A stretch of 64,000 nucleotides of DNA from Burhinus oedicnemus (taxonomy: Eukaryota > Chordata > Aves > Charadriiformes > Burhinidae), in the NCBI GenBank assembly GCA_008921705.1, contig VFFE01006799.1, forward strand, positions 409,651 through 473,650. The letters are read 5' to 3'. A program made the position numbers and the translations under genes. The notes under the pieces were generated by a model, which searched no databases, was not told where the DNA came from, and worked only from the letters and a program-made list of their open reading frames with translations. Shown in pieces: positions 1 through 12,742 of the stretch. The number at the start of each line of letters is the position of its first letter. The first letter of the stretch is position 1.

Positions 1-2157
1 ACACTACACACTGCAACTCCAGGCTTCGGTGATTCTGTAAGGGTGCCAGATTAGTAACTTTACCAGGGACAGCCTCTTAATCAGCACTTACTGATTTACT
101 GAGGGCTGTTTCTTGGGCAGTTTCCTGGGGCTGCTTTTTGTCCAGCCTGCATTGTTGAGTGAGAGTCAGTTTGCAAAGCATCCAGTTTCTGTCTTCCTCC
201 AATGCCAGTGTGGCAGCAACGGAGATGAAGGTGTAACAAAAGCAAGTCAGAAGGTCTGATCACTTCTGTTTATTCATATCTTTCTAACTTGGGGGTCCTG
301 TTGCTTTGGAGTTGCTTTGCAGAACTTTGAATCTGAGAAATGTGTAAAATCACCAGCTTGCATTTTCACTTTTGGGCTACTCCTCCTTTCCATGGAGACA
401 CGCAAATCACTACCTTATGCTTTAAAGAAAAGAAGGATAGCAATGATGCTAATCTAAGTGTTTTAGGTGTGTGAGAAAGTAATTTTGTGGTGTCTGCAAG
501 TTGTAATTTTAAGAAAAAGCAAAGCTCAGTATTTGTAACCACTGACATTTAAATTAGTGGTAGCCTAATTTTTGTAATCTGCTTTGAATACATGGTGAAC
601 TTGTAGAAATGAATTTGGCCCAACTTTATTAACCTCAGACTAGTTACCAGGAGACACCCTGGCCTACTTCTTTTCTTTTTGACCATTGTATCTTAATCTT
701 TAACTTATCTGTGTTGTTGTTTGTAAAGGAGAAATATATTCAATTTGTGTTATTCTGTGGAAAAAGGAAGTTTTCGTTTTCAGGAACTCTGTAGCCTCTA
801 TCTCAGGAAACAGATCTGTGGAAATCCTGGTTTCATTTTACATGGGACAATTGGTTTCTTTCCCTTTGCAAACAGTGGCTCTTAGGCCATCATAGGTAGA
901 AACTGGTTTAGTCAAAAGCAATTTAAGAGATGAGCCTTTGAGCCAGGAGCTTTGGCAAGGAGCTGCCAACCCCAAGTACATTCTCCAGATCTGCTTGAGA
1001 AGCAAAAAAGATCTGTCACCCAAAACAGAAACAAAAACCCTAGTGAGAATTCAGCATGAAATTAAATAAAACCAGCCCCAGATCAATACAGTATGCAAAG
1101 AGAGGAGGCTTCATGTAAAAGTCAAGTGCTTTTGTGTTGGTGCACAACAGCAGAGGTGTTGGCCTGCGAGCTGCTGATGATCAGAAGTCTGCCTTCAGTC
1201 CTGAAGAGTGTTTATAAAAGCTGTGTGCCTTTCCACGTGCTTTGTGCTCAATTCATAAAAAAGCTGGTAGATGGGATATATAATTTTTATGGCTTCTCTG
1301 TATCCCTATGACTTCATAAGTAGACAGAATGAAGACAGTTCATTGCAGTGCATGCTTGCTCTGGCTCAGTATGGTGTTAACCATTGCCACCTGAATTGTA
1401 GTAACTTGGAGGGTAGACCAAGGGCTGTGACACGTAATGTGTTTTGAAAGATCCATTTAAGCTCAAGAAAATGCAACCATTAAGATTTTATCAAAAAAAA
1501 AAAAAAAAGCTATTTCCCCAATCACAATTGAATGGTAGCTGTCAAGGAACTTGTAGGTGACTTTCCAAGGACAGTCTGATTTACTGGATTTTGCCAAGAC
1601 AAAATTAAGATATTTTTGTAACAGAGCTACAATCTACCAATAGTAATTTTTCGGAATGTCTTAATTAGCTGTAATTCATAATAGCTTTATAACATATAAG
1701 GATCTGTCACGGCTTCAGTTAGCCAGTTGTGAAATACAGTTGATTCTCTCAGGGAATACTGGGAGCTAGAATCCACTCTGTTTATTGGCACAGCGGGGGT
1801 GAGATGTGAAGTGATAACTGTGTGATGGTGTAATTAAAGCTATACATCAGTAGTGGTTGACTACTAAGCGATCAGAAGAGATTTTGGAGTAAGCAAAAAC
1901 AAAACCATTTTTCATCATTATCAGCTTATAGCACTTATGAGTAAATGACCTTTTCAAAAGAAGATGAGTAAATGTCTTGAAAACACTTTGTGGTTTCTTT
2001 TGATTCCAAATATAAAAATACTTAGAGGATAAGAAGAATTTCCATGACTTACGTGACCAGATGATTTTTTTCAAGAATTGCTTTTTTTGTCACACTTCAT
2101 CACATTATCTTTTGAATATATGTTGGGTTTTGACAGGCTTTCTGTTTCTATCTTCAG
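1..2157. other. non-coding DNA, no gene recognised
   Basis: AT-rich sequence. The open frames on both strands are short (up to about 75 codons) and have no recognisable domain. A 16-base A run lies near 1493-1508. I see no repeat family I can name. If the candidate exons further right belong to one gene, this stretch would be its intron, with a possible donor at the extreme left edge (GTAAGG after base 36). Confidence 0.6.
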
Positions 2158-2329
2158 AGGTCAGAACTCTCATAATTCAGAGGATAGAAATAGTCCAAAA
2201 GATATGAAAGATGGCCTTAAAGCAAAGGCAGTGGATCGATGCTTAAGTGACAAGGGATCTATTTCTGAGTGCTTGCAGAATGTCAGATTAACATGGTGTG
2301 CAAAGCAACACTACTTCACCGTTTACAAA
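2158..2329 (+). CDS. candidate internal exon A of an unrecognised gene
   Basis: I do not recognise this protein. The 172-base segment follows a good polypyrimidine tract ending in TTCAG and ends at AAA|GTAAGG, a good donor. One frame is open throughout (57 codons plus one base). It reads as hydrophilic and low in hydrophobic runs, for example NSEDRNSPKDMKDGLKAK, ending in CAKQHYFTVYK. It leaves phase 0, which fits candidate exon B at 4806. An alternative acceptor lies about 20 bases upstream (TTGACAG). The frame stays open upstream to an ATG at 2078, but that part is pyrimidine-rich and looks intronic. Seen: splice signals and open frame. Inferred: that it is an exon. It could instead be an untranslated or lncRNA exon, an upstream HECW1 5' exon, or chance. 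Confidence 0.3.
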
Positions 2330-4805
2330 GTAAGGATAATTCATTTTTCCATTTTCTGTCTTTTTAAATTAAGTATTTTTGAGCAGTTATTTTCTCTTCA
2401 CCTCTGTTTTTGTAACTGCTGCTACAAATGGGGTCCTGATCCTATCTATTGCTTCTGATACTGCTACAGTTCCAGAACTGAACTAAGGAGCCCAAGGCTT
2501 TCATGGTGTGGTTAAATCTGATGGGAAGCTTTTCCAGTTTTCTCCAGACACTTTTCATTCTTAAACCTGGTTCATATACGGACACATATTTCTTAAAATA
2601 AAACTACTGGTGGGGAAAGGGCAAAAGCTGCATAATGAGGAAGTTTGGATACTTTTTGCCAAAAGGACTCTTTTTGATCTCTGTGTGCCAAATGAATCTC
2701 TTAGAATTTCACTGCTTATAGCTATTAATAATAAATTAATGAGTAATTAAAACTGTTATGAGGAAAAAAACAGGGAGTTTTAGCCTTTGGAAAATGTAGC
2801 GCTCATTTTATTTTCTGCTGGAGTGGAATATATGTAAGTGTGAAGGGTCTGATCCTCTACCTCATTGCATCACTGCTAACCCCGTGTAATAGCTTGGATT
2901 GCAAATCTACAGGTAGATGTAAAATTAGTGGGACAAAGTGGATAAAATGGCCAGAAAATTTCAGTGTATTTGTTGCTTTTGTAGCACATTTACTGCAGAA
3001 GAAAGAATCGTAGGAACTGGCTGTGTGATCTCTGTAATTATTTTATTAAAACTTTCCATTGTAAGAATGTTTTGGAAACCTTTTCTGAGACAGTGAAACC
3101 ACTTCTTTTTTTCTGAAGGAGCTTATTGGTTTGCGAGAAGGCACTTGAGGTTATAAAGTGTCTTTTCTTTGCCATACATGACGTTCCACTAGGGTTTGCT
3201 TGAGTGATAAACTGTTAAAATTGTTTCTTCCCATATTTTTCATACCCATTCCCCCTTCCTACAAACATTTTGGCAAGTAAATGGCTTTGCACTCAGGCAT
3301 GCTCTAAGTTATTCACATGTACAGATGTTTGCAGGACCCAGACTAATATTTATTCCCAGGCTGAGTGCATTTGAGGAGGCTCAGTGGGATGCAATCTTTT
3401 GCAACAGAGTTGTCAATATTTGCGAATCCAAACAATCCAAGAGTGAAAGGGAGGAGAATTACCTTAGGCCCAAGTGTATAAAAAATAACCATCACCTACA
3501 TCTGTATCTCTCAAGATCATCTTCCTGGCTGTGTGTTCTTCCAACATGGGTGTTAACCTGTCATTCCTGAAGAAAAAGTTCTTGGCTGGGCTTGTCGCAG
3601 TTTTTGTTAATCTTATACAGTGTGTTTTCAGTCGAAGTTACGGTTGACGGTTAGATGAGAGATGCTACGCTGTCCTTTCTGCTGTTTGCAAGACAGGAAT
3701 TGGTTAGGGAAAGGGCGTTTCTATGAATGACGAACGTCTTAAGGCTTTCTGCCTGCCCCATTCAGTCTCTTCTGCATGTGCTCACATTCTTCATCTGCCT
3801 GGCTTTCAGGTGCATCTATGCTGTGAGCTGGAAGGGGGGCAGCCAAGGCAGCTCCATGTGAGCTGATGGGTCGTTCTGCATTGTGCCATGCAACGCCTGA
3901 GCCAATGCACAACTCTCTTCCTCTGCGAGCTCCCCACTTGCATCTTGGTCTCTTTGTCTCTAATTCTTTATTGCCCATTCTGAGTGCTTAAAAACATGAG
4001 GCAGGAACCAGAAGCCAAGAAGTTGTCGTAGGAAAATATGAAGGAAATATGAAGGAAAACCTATTTTAAATTTGTCTTGTGACTTTTAGGATTTAGGGTT
4101 GACCTTTTCCAGATTCTCTGAAAAGTTAAAGCTAGAAACTCATAATATAGAAAGGAAAGATTTTTACTTGTTCATACAGCGCCAGGGCTGGTTTCTTTAA
4201 GAATACCAAATATTGTAAAAGCTGCAATTAAATCTTAGTTACTAACTCTGCTATTTATCCCTTTACCTCAAAACCCCTTGAACACTCCAAAATAGATAAC
4301 AACATTTTTTGGCCAAACATTTACAGTATTTTTGCTCACAACTCAGAACTTTTCCTTTATTGCCTCTGAACAAGGTCTAAAGAGCATATTTCCACTAGAC
4401 TGAAAAACACTATGTTGGCTGGAGAAACTGCCAGACATACCGTATCAATCAAGGCAAGGTAAAATGCTCAGCAGTGTTTTGTGATGGAAAAATGCATCCC
4501 TTCAATTCATTTAAGCAACAGTGCCTTATCTTTTAAGTTACCATAAATGCAATCTCACTTTAGTAATCTATTCTCATGGTATGCAGTGCTTTTTAATAAA
4601 AAAAATATATATATCTGTAGAGACATGTATAAGTTATGCTGACAAATAAGGATACATGTATACATGCATACATACACGTGTGTATATATGTGTGTGTACA
4701 CACATGTTTTTTATTTATATATAAAAAATAAATCAAGTGTCATGCATCTTGATATTTGTTCAAATTGCAAAATGAATTACTGCTGGATTCTGTTTCTTTA
4801 AAAAG
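2330..4805. other. non-coding, putative intron between candidate exons A and B
   Basis: No gene recognised. Minor features only: a 13-base imperfect tandem near 4033-4056 (AAATATGAAGG units) and an AT/GT-rich patch at 4641-4710. The minus-strand 79-codon frame near 3739-3978 has no recognisable domain. Confidence 0.5.
4641..4710. repeat. alternating purine-pyrimidine (TG/TA) simple sequence
   Basis: A run of TACATG, CATA, CACGTG and TGTGTG units. It includes the perfect 14-base palindrome TGTGTGTACACACA at 4691-4704 and the 8-base palindrome ACACGTGT just upstream. It is low-complexity sequence able to form a cruciform or Z-DNA, and is probably a decayed microsatellite. Confidence 0.75.
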
Positions 4806-4873
4806 GCTGAAATGCAGAATGATTCTTCCAGCACAGATTTCCCCAAGTCCCCACAAGTAACAAACTCTAACAG
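4806..4873 (+). CDS. candidate internal exon B of an unrecognised gene
   Basis: I do not recognise this protein. The 68-base segment lies between a TTTCTTTAAAAAG acceptor and an AACAG|GTAATA donor. Read in phase 0, as candidate exon A predicts, it encodes AEMQNDSSSTDFPKSPQ followed by VTNSN and two bases of a further codon. That is a serine- and proline-containing, probably disordered stretch. It is the same strand and compatible phase as exon A, 2.5 kb upstream. The acceptor's pyrimidine tract is interrupted by five A's, which weakens it. The coding claim rests on phase match and composition only, so chance remains a real alternative. Confidence 0.28.
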
Positions 4874-6481
4874 GTAATATTGATTGTATTCTTAAATGCG
4901 AGCTTGATTACAAATGCATGCATAATTGCTTTGACTAGCTTTGATAGTTTTATTTGTATAGTTAAGAATATGCCATAATTTTCTGAATTGAAATCGCTAC
5001 ATCTTCGGTTTTGGTAAGGTAATTTCCACCTTTGCTATAATTGAATATAAAGGGTGTCAGCACATTTCTAAGTGTCTTCTAATCAAGTGAACAGTAACGA
5101 AGGACAGTGAAAGGGGCAGTGGAAATTTCAGATTATATTTTGCTGCTTGTATTCAGAATCAATAGCTCTAGGAAGCCTATTTCATGAGAGGTTATTTTCG
5201 AAAACATTTCCCATACGTGTCCATTGTCACGTACAAGGCCTATTTCTACCTGAGTTATAGTCAAAAACAAATTTACTTGACTTGAATGAACACCAGTCTG
5301 CTTTACAAATGAACATCTTGGGTATGTGACCTAGAAAATTATTAACTCTCCGAGCACCTTTTAGGGAAGGAAATGCTCAGACTGGTAAAAGTGAGTTATT
5401 AAAAACTAAGCCTCACACCTTCCAAAGTATAGCATTCTCTTAAAAATCTCTTGTAACTTAAAAAATACCCTCTTTCCCTTTTAAATAAAGGTGACAAAAA
5501 AAGAAAGTCAGTGTGGCAACAGTTTATGGAAAGATCAGTCTGTGTTTGTTTGCATAGGGCCTGTTTCCAGGGTACTCCTGTGGTAATTGCGTGCTTGATG
5601 ATGATTTTGCATGATTTCTATATGATCTTGTTACAAACTGCAATATTCCAGGCAGCTGATCTGACATATGTTTAATCAATGTTTATTAGTTTATTTTGGA
5701 AAGGACACAAACAGCTTTATCATGAGAATTACCTGGAGCGAAATAATTCTACTTTTCTTGTTCATAAGCGCAATTTGCCTAATTTCCTTTTCTTGATTTC
5801 CTTAATACAAGTTAGATCTTTCTTAGGTTATGACTCATAGGTCACTCGTGGTTCACTGTGTTCACTTGTTCGATATTTCACTTCAAAACTGAGAAGCCAA
5901 GTATTAGTTCCTGAGAGGGGCTTTAATTTTTGTACATATAAGCATGAAACTCAGATACACCTGACAGAAAACATGCTACTTCGCAGTATTCACATCCTGC
6001 TGGTTATTTTTAATGGATGACTACGCTTACATGCCACAATCTAGAACATATACCAGTAGAAATGAAATTGTATGGGGGAAATTAACTGGGGGATTTCAGG
6101 GAGAAAAAAACCCAGCAGTCAGCTAAAAAATGATAGGTTTATACTGAAGGTTTTTTTAGTTATAGAAACAGCAATGAATTTCTCAGTTACTTTCTTTTTA
6201 TGCGACTAAAGAATATACTACTGTGGCTTTTTTTTAACAGCAGTCTTCAAGTTAAATCTGATCACTGGAATTCTGCTAGGGAATTAACTTTGGTATCTAA
6301 ATTAGTGCATGTAAATTATGCATGCATGAGCACAAGAAATAATTTTGTGTTCATAACAGCCAATTGTACACTCAGACAAATGTTTGCATGCATAGTCACC
6401 CGTTTGGAATCAGGCCCAAACTAAATTAGAATTAATACCATGGGCTAGTTCCAGGATTTAGCTCTGAAGTCTATTTATTTA

Positions 6482-6504
6482 TTTTAATGTAATATACATT
6501 AAAA
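6482..6504. repeat. perfect AT-rich inverted repeat (10-bp arms, 3-base loop)
   Basis: The arms TTTTAATGTA and TACATTAAAA are exact reverse complements around ATA. It lies 6 bases before a second, GC-richer perfect hairpin. Confidence 0.85.
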
Positions 6505-6510
6505 ATACCC

Positions 6511-6538
6511 GCCTCTGCAGACTGCATTCTGCAGAGGC
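6511..6538. repeat. perfect inverted repeat (10-bp arms, 8-base loop)
   Basis: The arms GCCTCTGCAG and CTGCAGAGGC pair perfectly around ACTGCATT. Each arm contains a PstI-type CTGCAG core. The function is unknown. Confidence 0.85.
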
Positions 6539-8511
6539 TGTTTTAGCTGCAAACCCGTGTAGCTGCAACAATTGCATGCCATCAGGTAAACATGCACATT
6601 GGAGATAAGGGGCTGGTACATCAGGTAGAACTGTCATCGACAGAAATTTGGTGCATGTGTAATGTGAAGAAACAGGCTAGGCTGTGTAAGAGGCAATAGA
6701 TAAGACTGCCCTGAGCACCTCTTCTTTTTCAAGCTTCTCCACGCTATGCTGCGTGAGCAATGGCTGTGCAAATGAGGAGATGAACTATTTCCAGGAGACA
6801 GCCGCTTCAATTCAAACCCCCTGAGATGATAGCATGTACTTCAAGAGTAATAATAGCTGCCAGCCATTGCGGACTCCAGGGGATGGGATCTTGACGTGCT
6901 GCATGACATTCAACAAGCATGCCTGATGTCTTGTGTCAAGTTGAGTGGCCAGGCTTGCAGTGCCTGTGCTGGAGGGAGAGGGGGCAAAAAACCTGTTTTC
7001 CTGATTTAAAACCTTGTGGATGTTGCATCACTTTCATACTTAGCATCTTCTGCAGCATTGTGCCCCAGACTGGTGGACAAGGATTTGGACAGGGTTGTTT
7101 ATTTCCTGCCCTGTCCTTCCATGCTCCCTCTCCACACAGTGACTACCACAGGAGCTAGCTAGGATCATAACAGAGCCCAGTGTAGTGTGGTTTGCCATCC
7201 CTTATTCCCACTAATGCTATCCATCCCTTAACGGATCCACATCAGCTCTGCTTCTAGAGGTTTATGTACTGTGTCCTCATAGGTGGTGAGGCCAAACAGA
7301 GACCAATACAGCACCCACTGTGGTCTCCTGTCACAGGCCACAGGAAAAATCTGCAGAGTCCTCTGGCCCCACCACTTTTGGTCAGACAATGATGCAGTCT
7401 CTAGAGATGGAGATAGTCTTAGTTTTAACAGATCTGGTGATCAGACTCACACTAGCCTACACAAGACAGTGGTGTGATTTCATTTTCTATTACTGGAAGA
7501 CAGTTCCCCAAAAAATAGAAGAATACACCAAAACAAGGAAATGATCATGTGTAATGAGTTGTATTAAGAAAGAGGGGATTAACTCCTTGTTTTGATACAA
7601 AGAAATGAGAATTGTGAATCTGATTTTTATTTTTTATCATGTACTACTTAATGTTCTTTAGGGTCAGATGACTCTGTGAAATCTTGGCATCAGATGGAAT
7701 ACTGATCCTGTCATTTTAACCACTAGTGTAACCCAAAAATGAATATACTGGAGGGCTTTAAATCAGATTATCTGTTTAAATAAGGTGATTGTTCATATAT
7801 TGTATTCAATTGTAAATAAGCTAAACAAAGTATTTTATGCCTATGGCATCCAGTCAAATTATTGTAATAGTTCGTTTAAACTACAGAAATAGTCAAATCT
7901 GTGTGACACGACAAATATTAGATGATGGCTTGTTTGTTGCCCACCATTGTTTTCTTTTTTTTTTGGTGGGTAATGGAGGAATTTCATTGTCAAATAGAAC
8001 AATACCACAATTGAGTATGATATTTAACAGAGTTTCTCAACCTCTGTTTTTGAAAGCATGCCCGTGCAACTGAGGCAGAATGGTTAGAGTCTGTGGCAAG
8101 CAGAGGGAGAAGGTACTGTACCAGGAAAATGAGTCTTCAGAGCCTTTGTAAGCACCAAGCGTAGAGAACAGATGCATGAGCAGGGAGGAGTTGTACGTGT
8201 AAGTGCACGTGCCTTTTAGGATCAAACTAGGCAGAGAACCAATGGCAGAAAATACCAATGTAATGATACAAGGGAGATTTCTTTCGGACAGCAATGACTG
8301 GACACTGTAAACATGCTTGCAAAAGTACTTTCAAGTTCAGTACTTAATCTTCCTTTATTCATAAGGGGAACTTTATCTGGAGTGGTAGTTTCACCTGACA
8401 GTGTTGTTGTTTAGAAGCTGGTAACAATTTCTTCACTTTCTTACTGGTTACAGAATTCTCCTCTCTGAAAAGATGCATTATTTTTTTTCTTGCTTTGCAT
8501 GAGTGTTTTAG

Positions 8512-8641
8512 ATTGCTCTAAGATTGTCATCCGTGAAGAGGCACAAATGGATACTCTTGAAATCCTCAGCTCAACTGTGGTCACTTCAGGGGCCTCGGCA
8601 AACTCTCAGAGAACCTGTAGTCCACAGAGGTGGTGTGAACA
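8512..8641 (+). CDS. candidate exon C of an unrecognised gene
   Basis: I do not recognise this protein. The segment follows GTGTTTTAG and ends at GAACA|GTAAGT, a consensus-like donor. In the frame starting at 8514 it is open for 42 codons and reads like protein: CSKIVIREEAQMDTLEIL, then a Ser/Thr-rich stretch and CSPQRWCE. It leaves two bases (CA), which fit candidate exon D at 9684. Its entry phase does not match candidate B, so a linking exon must be missing or the B-C link is wrong. A second frame (from 8524) is also open across the whole segment and on to 8769, so the coding frame is uncertain. Confidence 0.3.
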
Positions 8642-9683
8642 GTAAGTTTATAAGAAAATCTTACTGCCTTCCTCATGGGACTGCAGGTGTTTTATATGTA
8701 AAAGTCATCTTAAGCAGGTTGAGGGAGAGCACAAGAGGAAATCAATCCGTTCCTCTGAAAAAAAAATAAATTAATTTAATGACATTTGCTTATGGTTTTT
8801 GGGTAAGACTGTCTTTTAGATTCTCGGGGTTACAGAAATGATGAAATGTGGTCAAGTAAATAACTGTTCTTTTGGAAAAGATTATTTATACTCTGCAACT
8901 TTGTGACTTAGCCCCTTGTTCTTAGTCCAGTATGGTAAATAACCATATGGAAGACAGAAAGACACATTCTCTTATGAATATATTTATTTAATGTCTACTT
9001 GTCTGAGAGAGTTTTAGTTACTTAATTTCAATTCTTAAAAGGAAAAAAATCAACTACTGTCACACTTATGGAAGTAAGACCTGGCTTTGATTTTCTTTTT
9101 AATTTAACCTACTGCTCTTTTTTATATGGCAAAACTAATGGGGAAGCAAGGTGTAAATAATGGGGCCAATGCTTCACCTGTGAAGTTAATAGCAAATTAT
9201 AATCAACTTCAGTAGTACAGGAATTTCACCCTATTATTTCCTAGGTCTTATTAAAAATAGAAGGACATAATCAATTGCAAGTTTTTCATCCAGGTCATGT
9301 ATTGAAGACCATCTGGGATCCTTCAAGAGAAGATGGAACACTGCTGGTTTGACCCTGTTTGGATGGGAATTATCTAAGTGGCCCATTTTTAAAAACATAT
9401 TTCATCTTGCTCTTTTCATTTACAAAGTGGTGCATGGCAAGTAGTGGGAAGTTAGTAGTTAGGTAGGACATACGGGGCTGTTGTCCCTGTGGGCAGGTTT
9501 CTATGAAGATAAGCTGTTTTCCTCTGGTGAATGTGTCCTGCTCTTCACCATGTGTCCGTCTACTTGAGAAATAGCACTTGCCTTCTTCAGTGACCTTTTA
9601 TAAAGCCTTGTGTTGTATTTTATCTGCCTGATTGATTATTCTATTTATCACTTTTACTAAGTATAAAAATCTCTTTTCCTTAG

Positions 9684-9741
9684 CGCCAGCTTGAAATCCC
9701 GTGAAAGTGGACTGCTGCATAAAAAAATGAGTGATTACTAG
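9684..9741 (+). CDS. candidate terminal coding exon D, ending in TAG
   Basis: It follows a strong acceptor, CTCTTTTCCTTAG. The two bases left by candidate exon C plus the first C here make His. The frame then reads ASLKSRESGLLHKKMSDY and a TAG stop at 9739-9741. A canonical AATAAA lies about 400 bases downstream, with no earlier one, which fits a last exon with a short 3' UTR. I recognise no family. The evidence is limited to the acceptor, phase continuity with C, composition and the poly(A) signal. Confidence 0.3.
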
Positions 9742-10141
9742 TATCCAGTAATCATCATGGCTTTACATTTTATCTGTACAGAAAATTTCAGCTTGTCTAG
9801 GTATTTAGCTTCCTTGTAACTTCAGAAATGGCACTGGTTATTCACTTTTTGGGTTCCCAAGAACATGCCTTTTGAGACTTGGTGTAGATGCTCCCCGAGA
9901 AGTTTTATGTAGGGTGAGGTGGAGCCAACCAGTTAGCAGAAATAATCCTTCTGGTTTGGAAATATATATTATTTCTTTTTCCGAAGGAGGAGAAAAAGAT
10001 TTTTAATCTTTTGCTTTTTGTATCTTCCATTAGCAACTTGGTCTGTGAATATTGCTTTGAAGAAGTCAGTGGTGCAATTCTAAATACGACTCACTGCGAT
10101 GCTGTTATGTTAACCTTTGCCTGTGTGTTTATGGGAAAGCA

Positions 10142-10147
10142 AATAAA
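10142..10147 (+). promoter_or_regulatory. canonical AATAAA poly(A) signal, possible 3' end of the candidate gene
   Basis: This is the first AATAAA after the stop at 9741, followed within 30 bases by a GT-containing stretch. It is only meaningful if the candidate exons are real, because AATAAA is common by chance in AT-rich DNA. Confidence 0.3.
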
Positions 10148-12187
10148 AATCTAGTGTATCACAGCCTGGCTTGCAAAATCATTCTATATAGTGGATCCAC
10201 CTCTCAAACATCTCTTTACCATAACTTCTGTTTAGTAAACTATCCAAACCCAGCATTTAGTATGGTAATAAATTAATGACTTTGGCATAGATAGTGCCAG
10301 TTTGTTGTTTTATAGCATGTGGTTATATCTGTAGTGAATAGAGGATGAAAGTGGGGTGCAGGGTAATTCCATTGAAATAATAAGGATGCTGAGGCTCATC
10401 TGCTGCCTGCATAGCAGGAGGGTTAGTGTCATGGCAGTGTAGCCTTAAGATTTCCAGTGATGGTTTAGAAACCAGAGTAAAAGGGTCTGGTATTTAAAAT
10501 TTACTTGTTATTGCTGGGCTTACTGCTTGCTACTTTTTTTTCCTCTTTTTTTGCTGTAATGTAATCTGTAGTCTGCAGATACTGATCATTGCACTAAGCA
10601 ATTGGGGGAAGATGCTGCTGGTGCTGCTAATAGATAGTTGGATGTTTCTTTGTCACAATTCATCAGATAAGTTGAGGAGATTGCCAGCTCCAGAGAGGTC
10701 CAGCAGCAATTTGTTACACTTGAAGCATGCTGCTTTGCAGACACAGGCTTTAGTGGTTTGTTGCAGTCAGAGGGGAGTAATGGCATTTAGGCAGTGCTAA
10801 ATAAAGTTTTCTGGTTTGTGCCTTTTCCCGCTGTAGGTCTAATAGCTTTAACATCCTGCTTGAATACAAAATACCATAATAGTTTAGTGCATGACTGTCA
10901 AATGTGCTCTTTGTTGAAGTCTTCTCTATTCCCTTGTCTCTTTCTGCTCTAGCAGGAGGATGCTTCCAGATAGACCCTGAAATTGCGTTTGCAGGTACAG
11001 GGTTATACAGACAGGATAAGCGAAGCAAATGCTGTTTCTTCGCTCGTGCCTCTTTCTTTAGGAGACGAGTCTGGTTGCCTTGTGCTTGACTTTTACAGCT
11101 CGTTCAGTGGTAAACTTCATTTGGTAAGCATTAACTCATCTGCAGATGTTAGTATTCCACGGATCCTTTAGGACGGCAATTCAGATCCAAGTTCATTTCA
11201 GGAGTAGCTGATGGACTGCCCTGAACTGTTTTTCTACTTAAGTCAGTGTACTGCCAAGTATCCACATCACTACGAAAATCACGATTGTCAGGGAGAGACT
11301 GAAGACTTGAAGCCAGCGCCTTCAACCAGCTGTTAATTATAGTATATTGAAGCCACTAGACCAATGAGGAATTACTCCATCTGAAGATGTGGTGGCGTAC
11401 ACAGTTCCACCTCATTAAGCAAAATGTTTTCTACTCAGGCCAGTGCTGAGTGCCAGCGGCAGAGCTCTACGAGGAGTTTGGCAGCTGCTGTTCCTGCAAC
11501 TGCCCCACAACTTGCAGGAATCTTTTGTGCCCAGTGGCTGAATTGCCGATGCCTGTCATCAGCCTGAAATTTACTTCGTAAGAAAAAGAAAAAAGTGGAA
11601 CAAATAATCAAAAATATCCATGGACCACTTCTGGAAAATGTTATTGCTAACCAAAATATTAGGTAGAAATGGACATGTGCATCATTTCACCACATACGAA
11701 GAGGGGATAACTAATGTTGATGATGCAGAAACATCAACCCTCACTGAGACCTTTCCTGTTGGTGTGATAATACCTACTTGCTTTAGTTTTCATTGCGCGC
11801 TGTCAGTAGCCATAGTGTTATATATACAGCCAAGGATGTTGTTGAAAAGCCTGCCAAAATCCAGAAGAGGCAGAGGTTGCTGAGAAGCCTTGTTTCCCAG
11901 AGGCTCGTCAAAGCAAGAAAAATTTTGTGCTCTTTCAGAACTTGATTTCTCTGTTGAGGATAGGAAATGATGCTGCAAATAAATCGGTTGGTTGAGATGG
12001 GCTCTGTAGGAGAAGCTTTCTGGAGCTCTCCAGCTTGTCCTTGTCCAGTGTTTTGTTCCCTGGGGCCTCAGTTAATGCAATATCCTTTGTTGATGGACGG
12101 AGGAATGGATGTGCCTCACTTTGTATCTATCCACAGTACTGCTGGAAGCATCCTCTACCTACAGAGCATGTTCCTCTGTCTGTATTT

Positions 12188-12208
12188 TCTCTCTCTCTCT
12201 GTCTCTCT
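12188..12208. repeat. (CT)n simple repeat
   Basis: Six uninterrupted CT units followed by GTCTCTCTG. Confidence 0.85.
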
Positions 12209-12742
12209 GCCCCCTTTTTGCTTTGTTGGCTCATGTTTCTGCAGAATATATCAAACAGCTGCTTATCTTCAGAGGAATGAGCAACCTGTGGACGCTCTTC
12301 CTACCATCTTTCCTTCCACACCAAGAGTTCAGCACTGCTGTTGATCAGTCTTTGTTGCCAAGAGTGCTGGAATGCTTGCCCCCCCTTTCAGTTAATCTTC
12401 ACAGGATCTTCCTCTCTGCCCTTCCTGCTTGTCAGGCAAAGGAAATACTCTATCATCCTGTTTCCCTCTCTTTAAAACTTCTCCGTTCTGCAATGCCTAT
12501 AGAAAATTTGACAAACAGTTGGGGTCTGTCCTGAGACCACAGCTTACTGCGGTGGTGAATACTGTCTCATTTTCTCTTCAGCCTCTGTTCATCTCAAGCT
12601 CTTAGTGGGTATGTGTTAGAGATGTCACCTTGCTGGGGGCAGAAATTATGGGTTTTGTTCTGTGCTCATGTGTCTCCCTGCTTCGTGGAGTCTCTCGGTT
12701 CAGGACCTTCGTTCTAAACTTCATCTTAATGTATCAGCATTT

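Larger units (their letters stand above)
4874..8511. other. non-coding, putative intron
   Basis: AT-rich and without a recognised gene. It holds two adjacent perfect hairpins (6482-6504 and 6511-6538). At about 7054 an acceptor-like CTTCTGCAG is followed by an open frame to 7158. That frame could hold a linking exon between candidates B and C, but no convincing donor decides it. Confidence 0.5.

Noticed and set aside
1..36. Possible exon end at the left edge, followed by GTAAGG
   Set aside because: The donor lacks the usual AG before GT, the start is cut off by the window, and more than one frame is open over 36 bases.
6233..6424. TTTTTTTTAACAG acceptor followed by an open frame, considered as the exon linking candidates B and C
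   Set aside because: No donor gives the phase required by candidate C, and the better GT sites leave phase 0.
7054..7158. CTTCTGCAG acceptor and open frame considered as the linking exon
   Set aside because: A possible donor gives the right phase but is weak, and the frame's composition gives no support. It is left as a possibility only.
12109..12534. 141-codon + strand ORF
   Set aside because: It arises from a pyrimidine-rich stretch and is full of Leu/Ser from CT repeats. There are no splice sites or domain.
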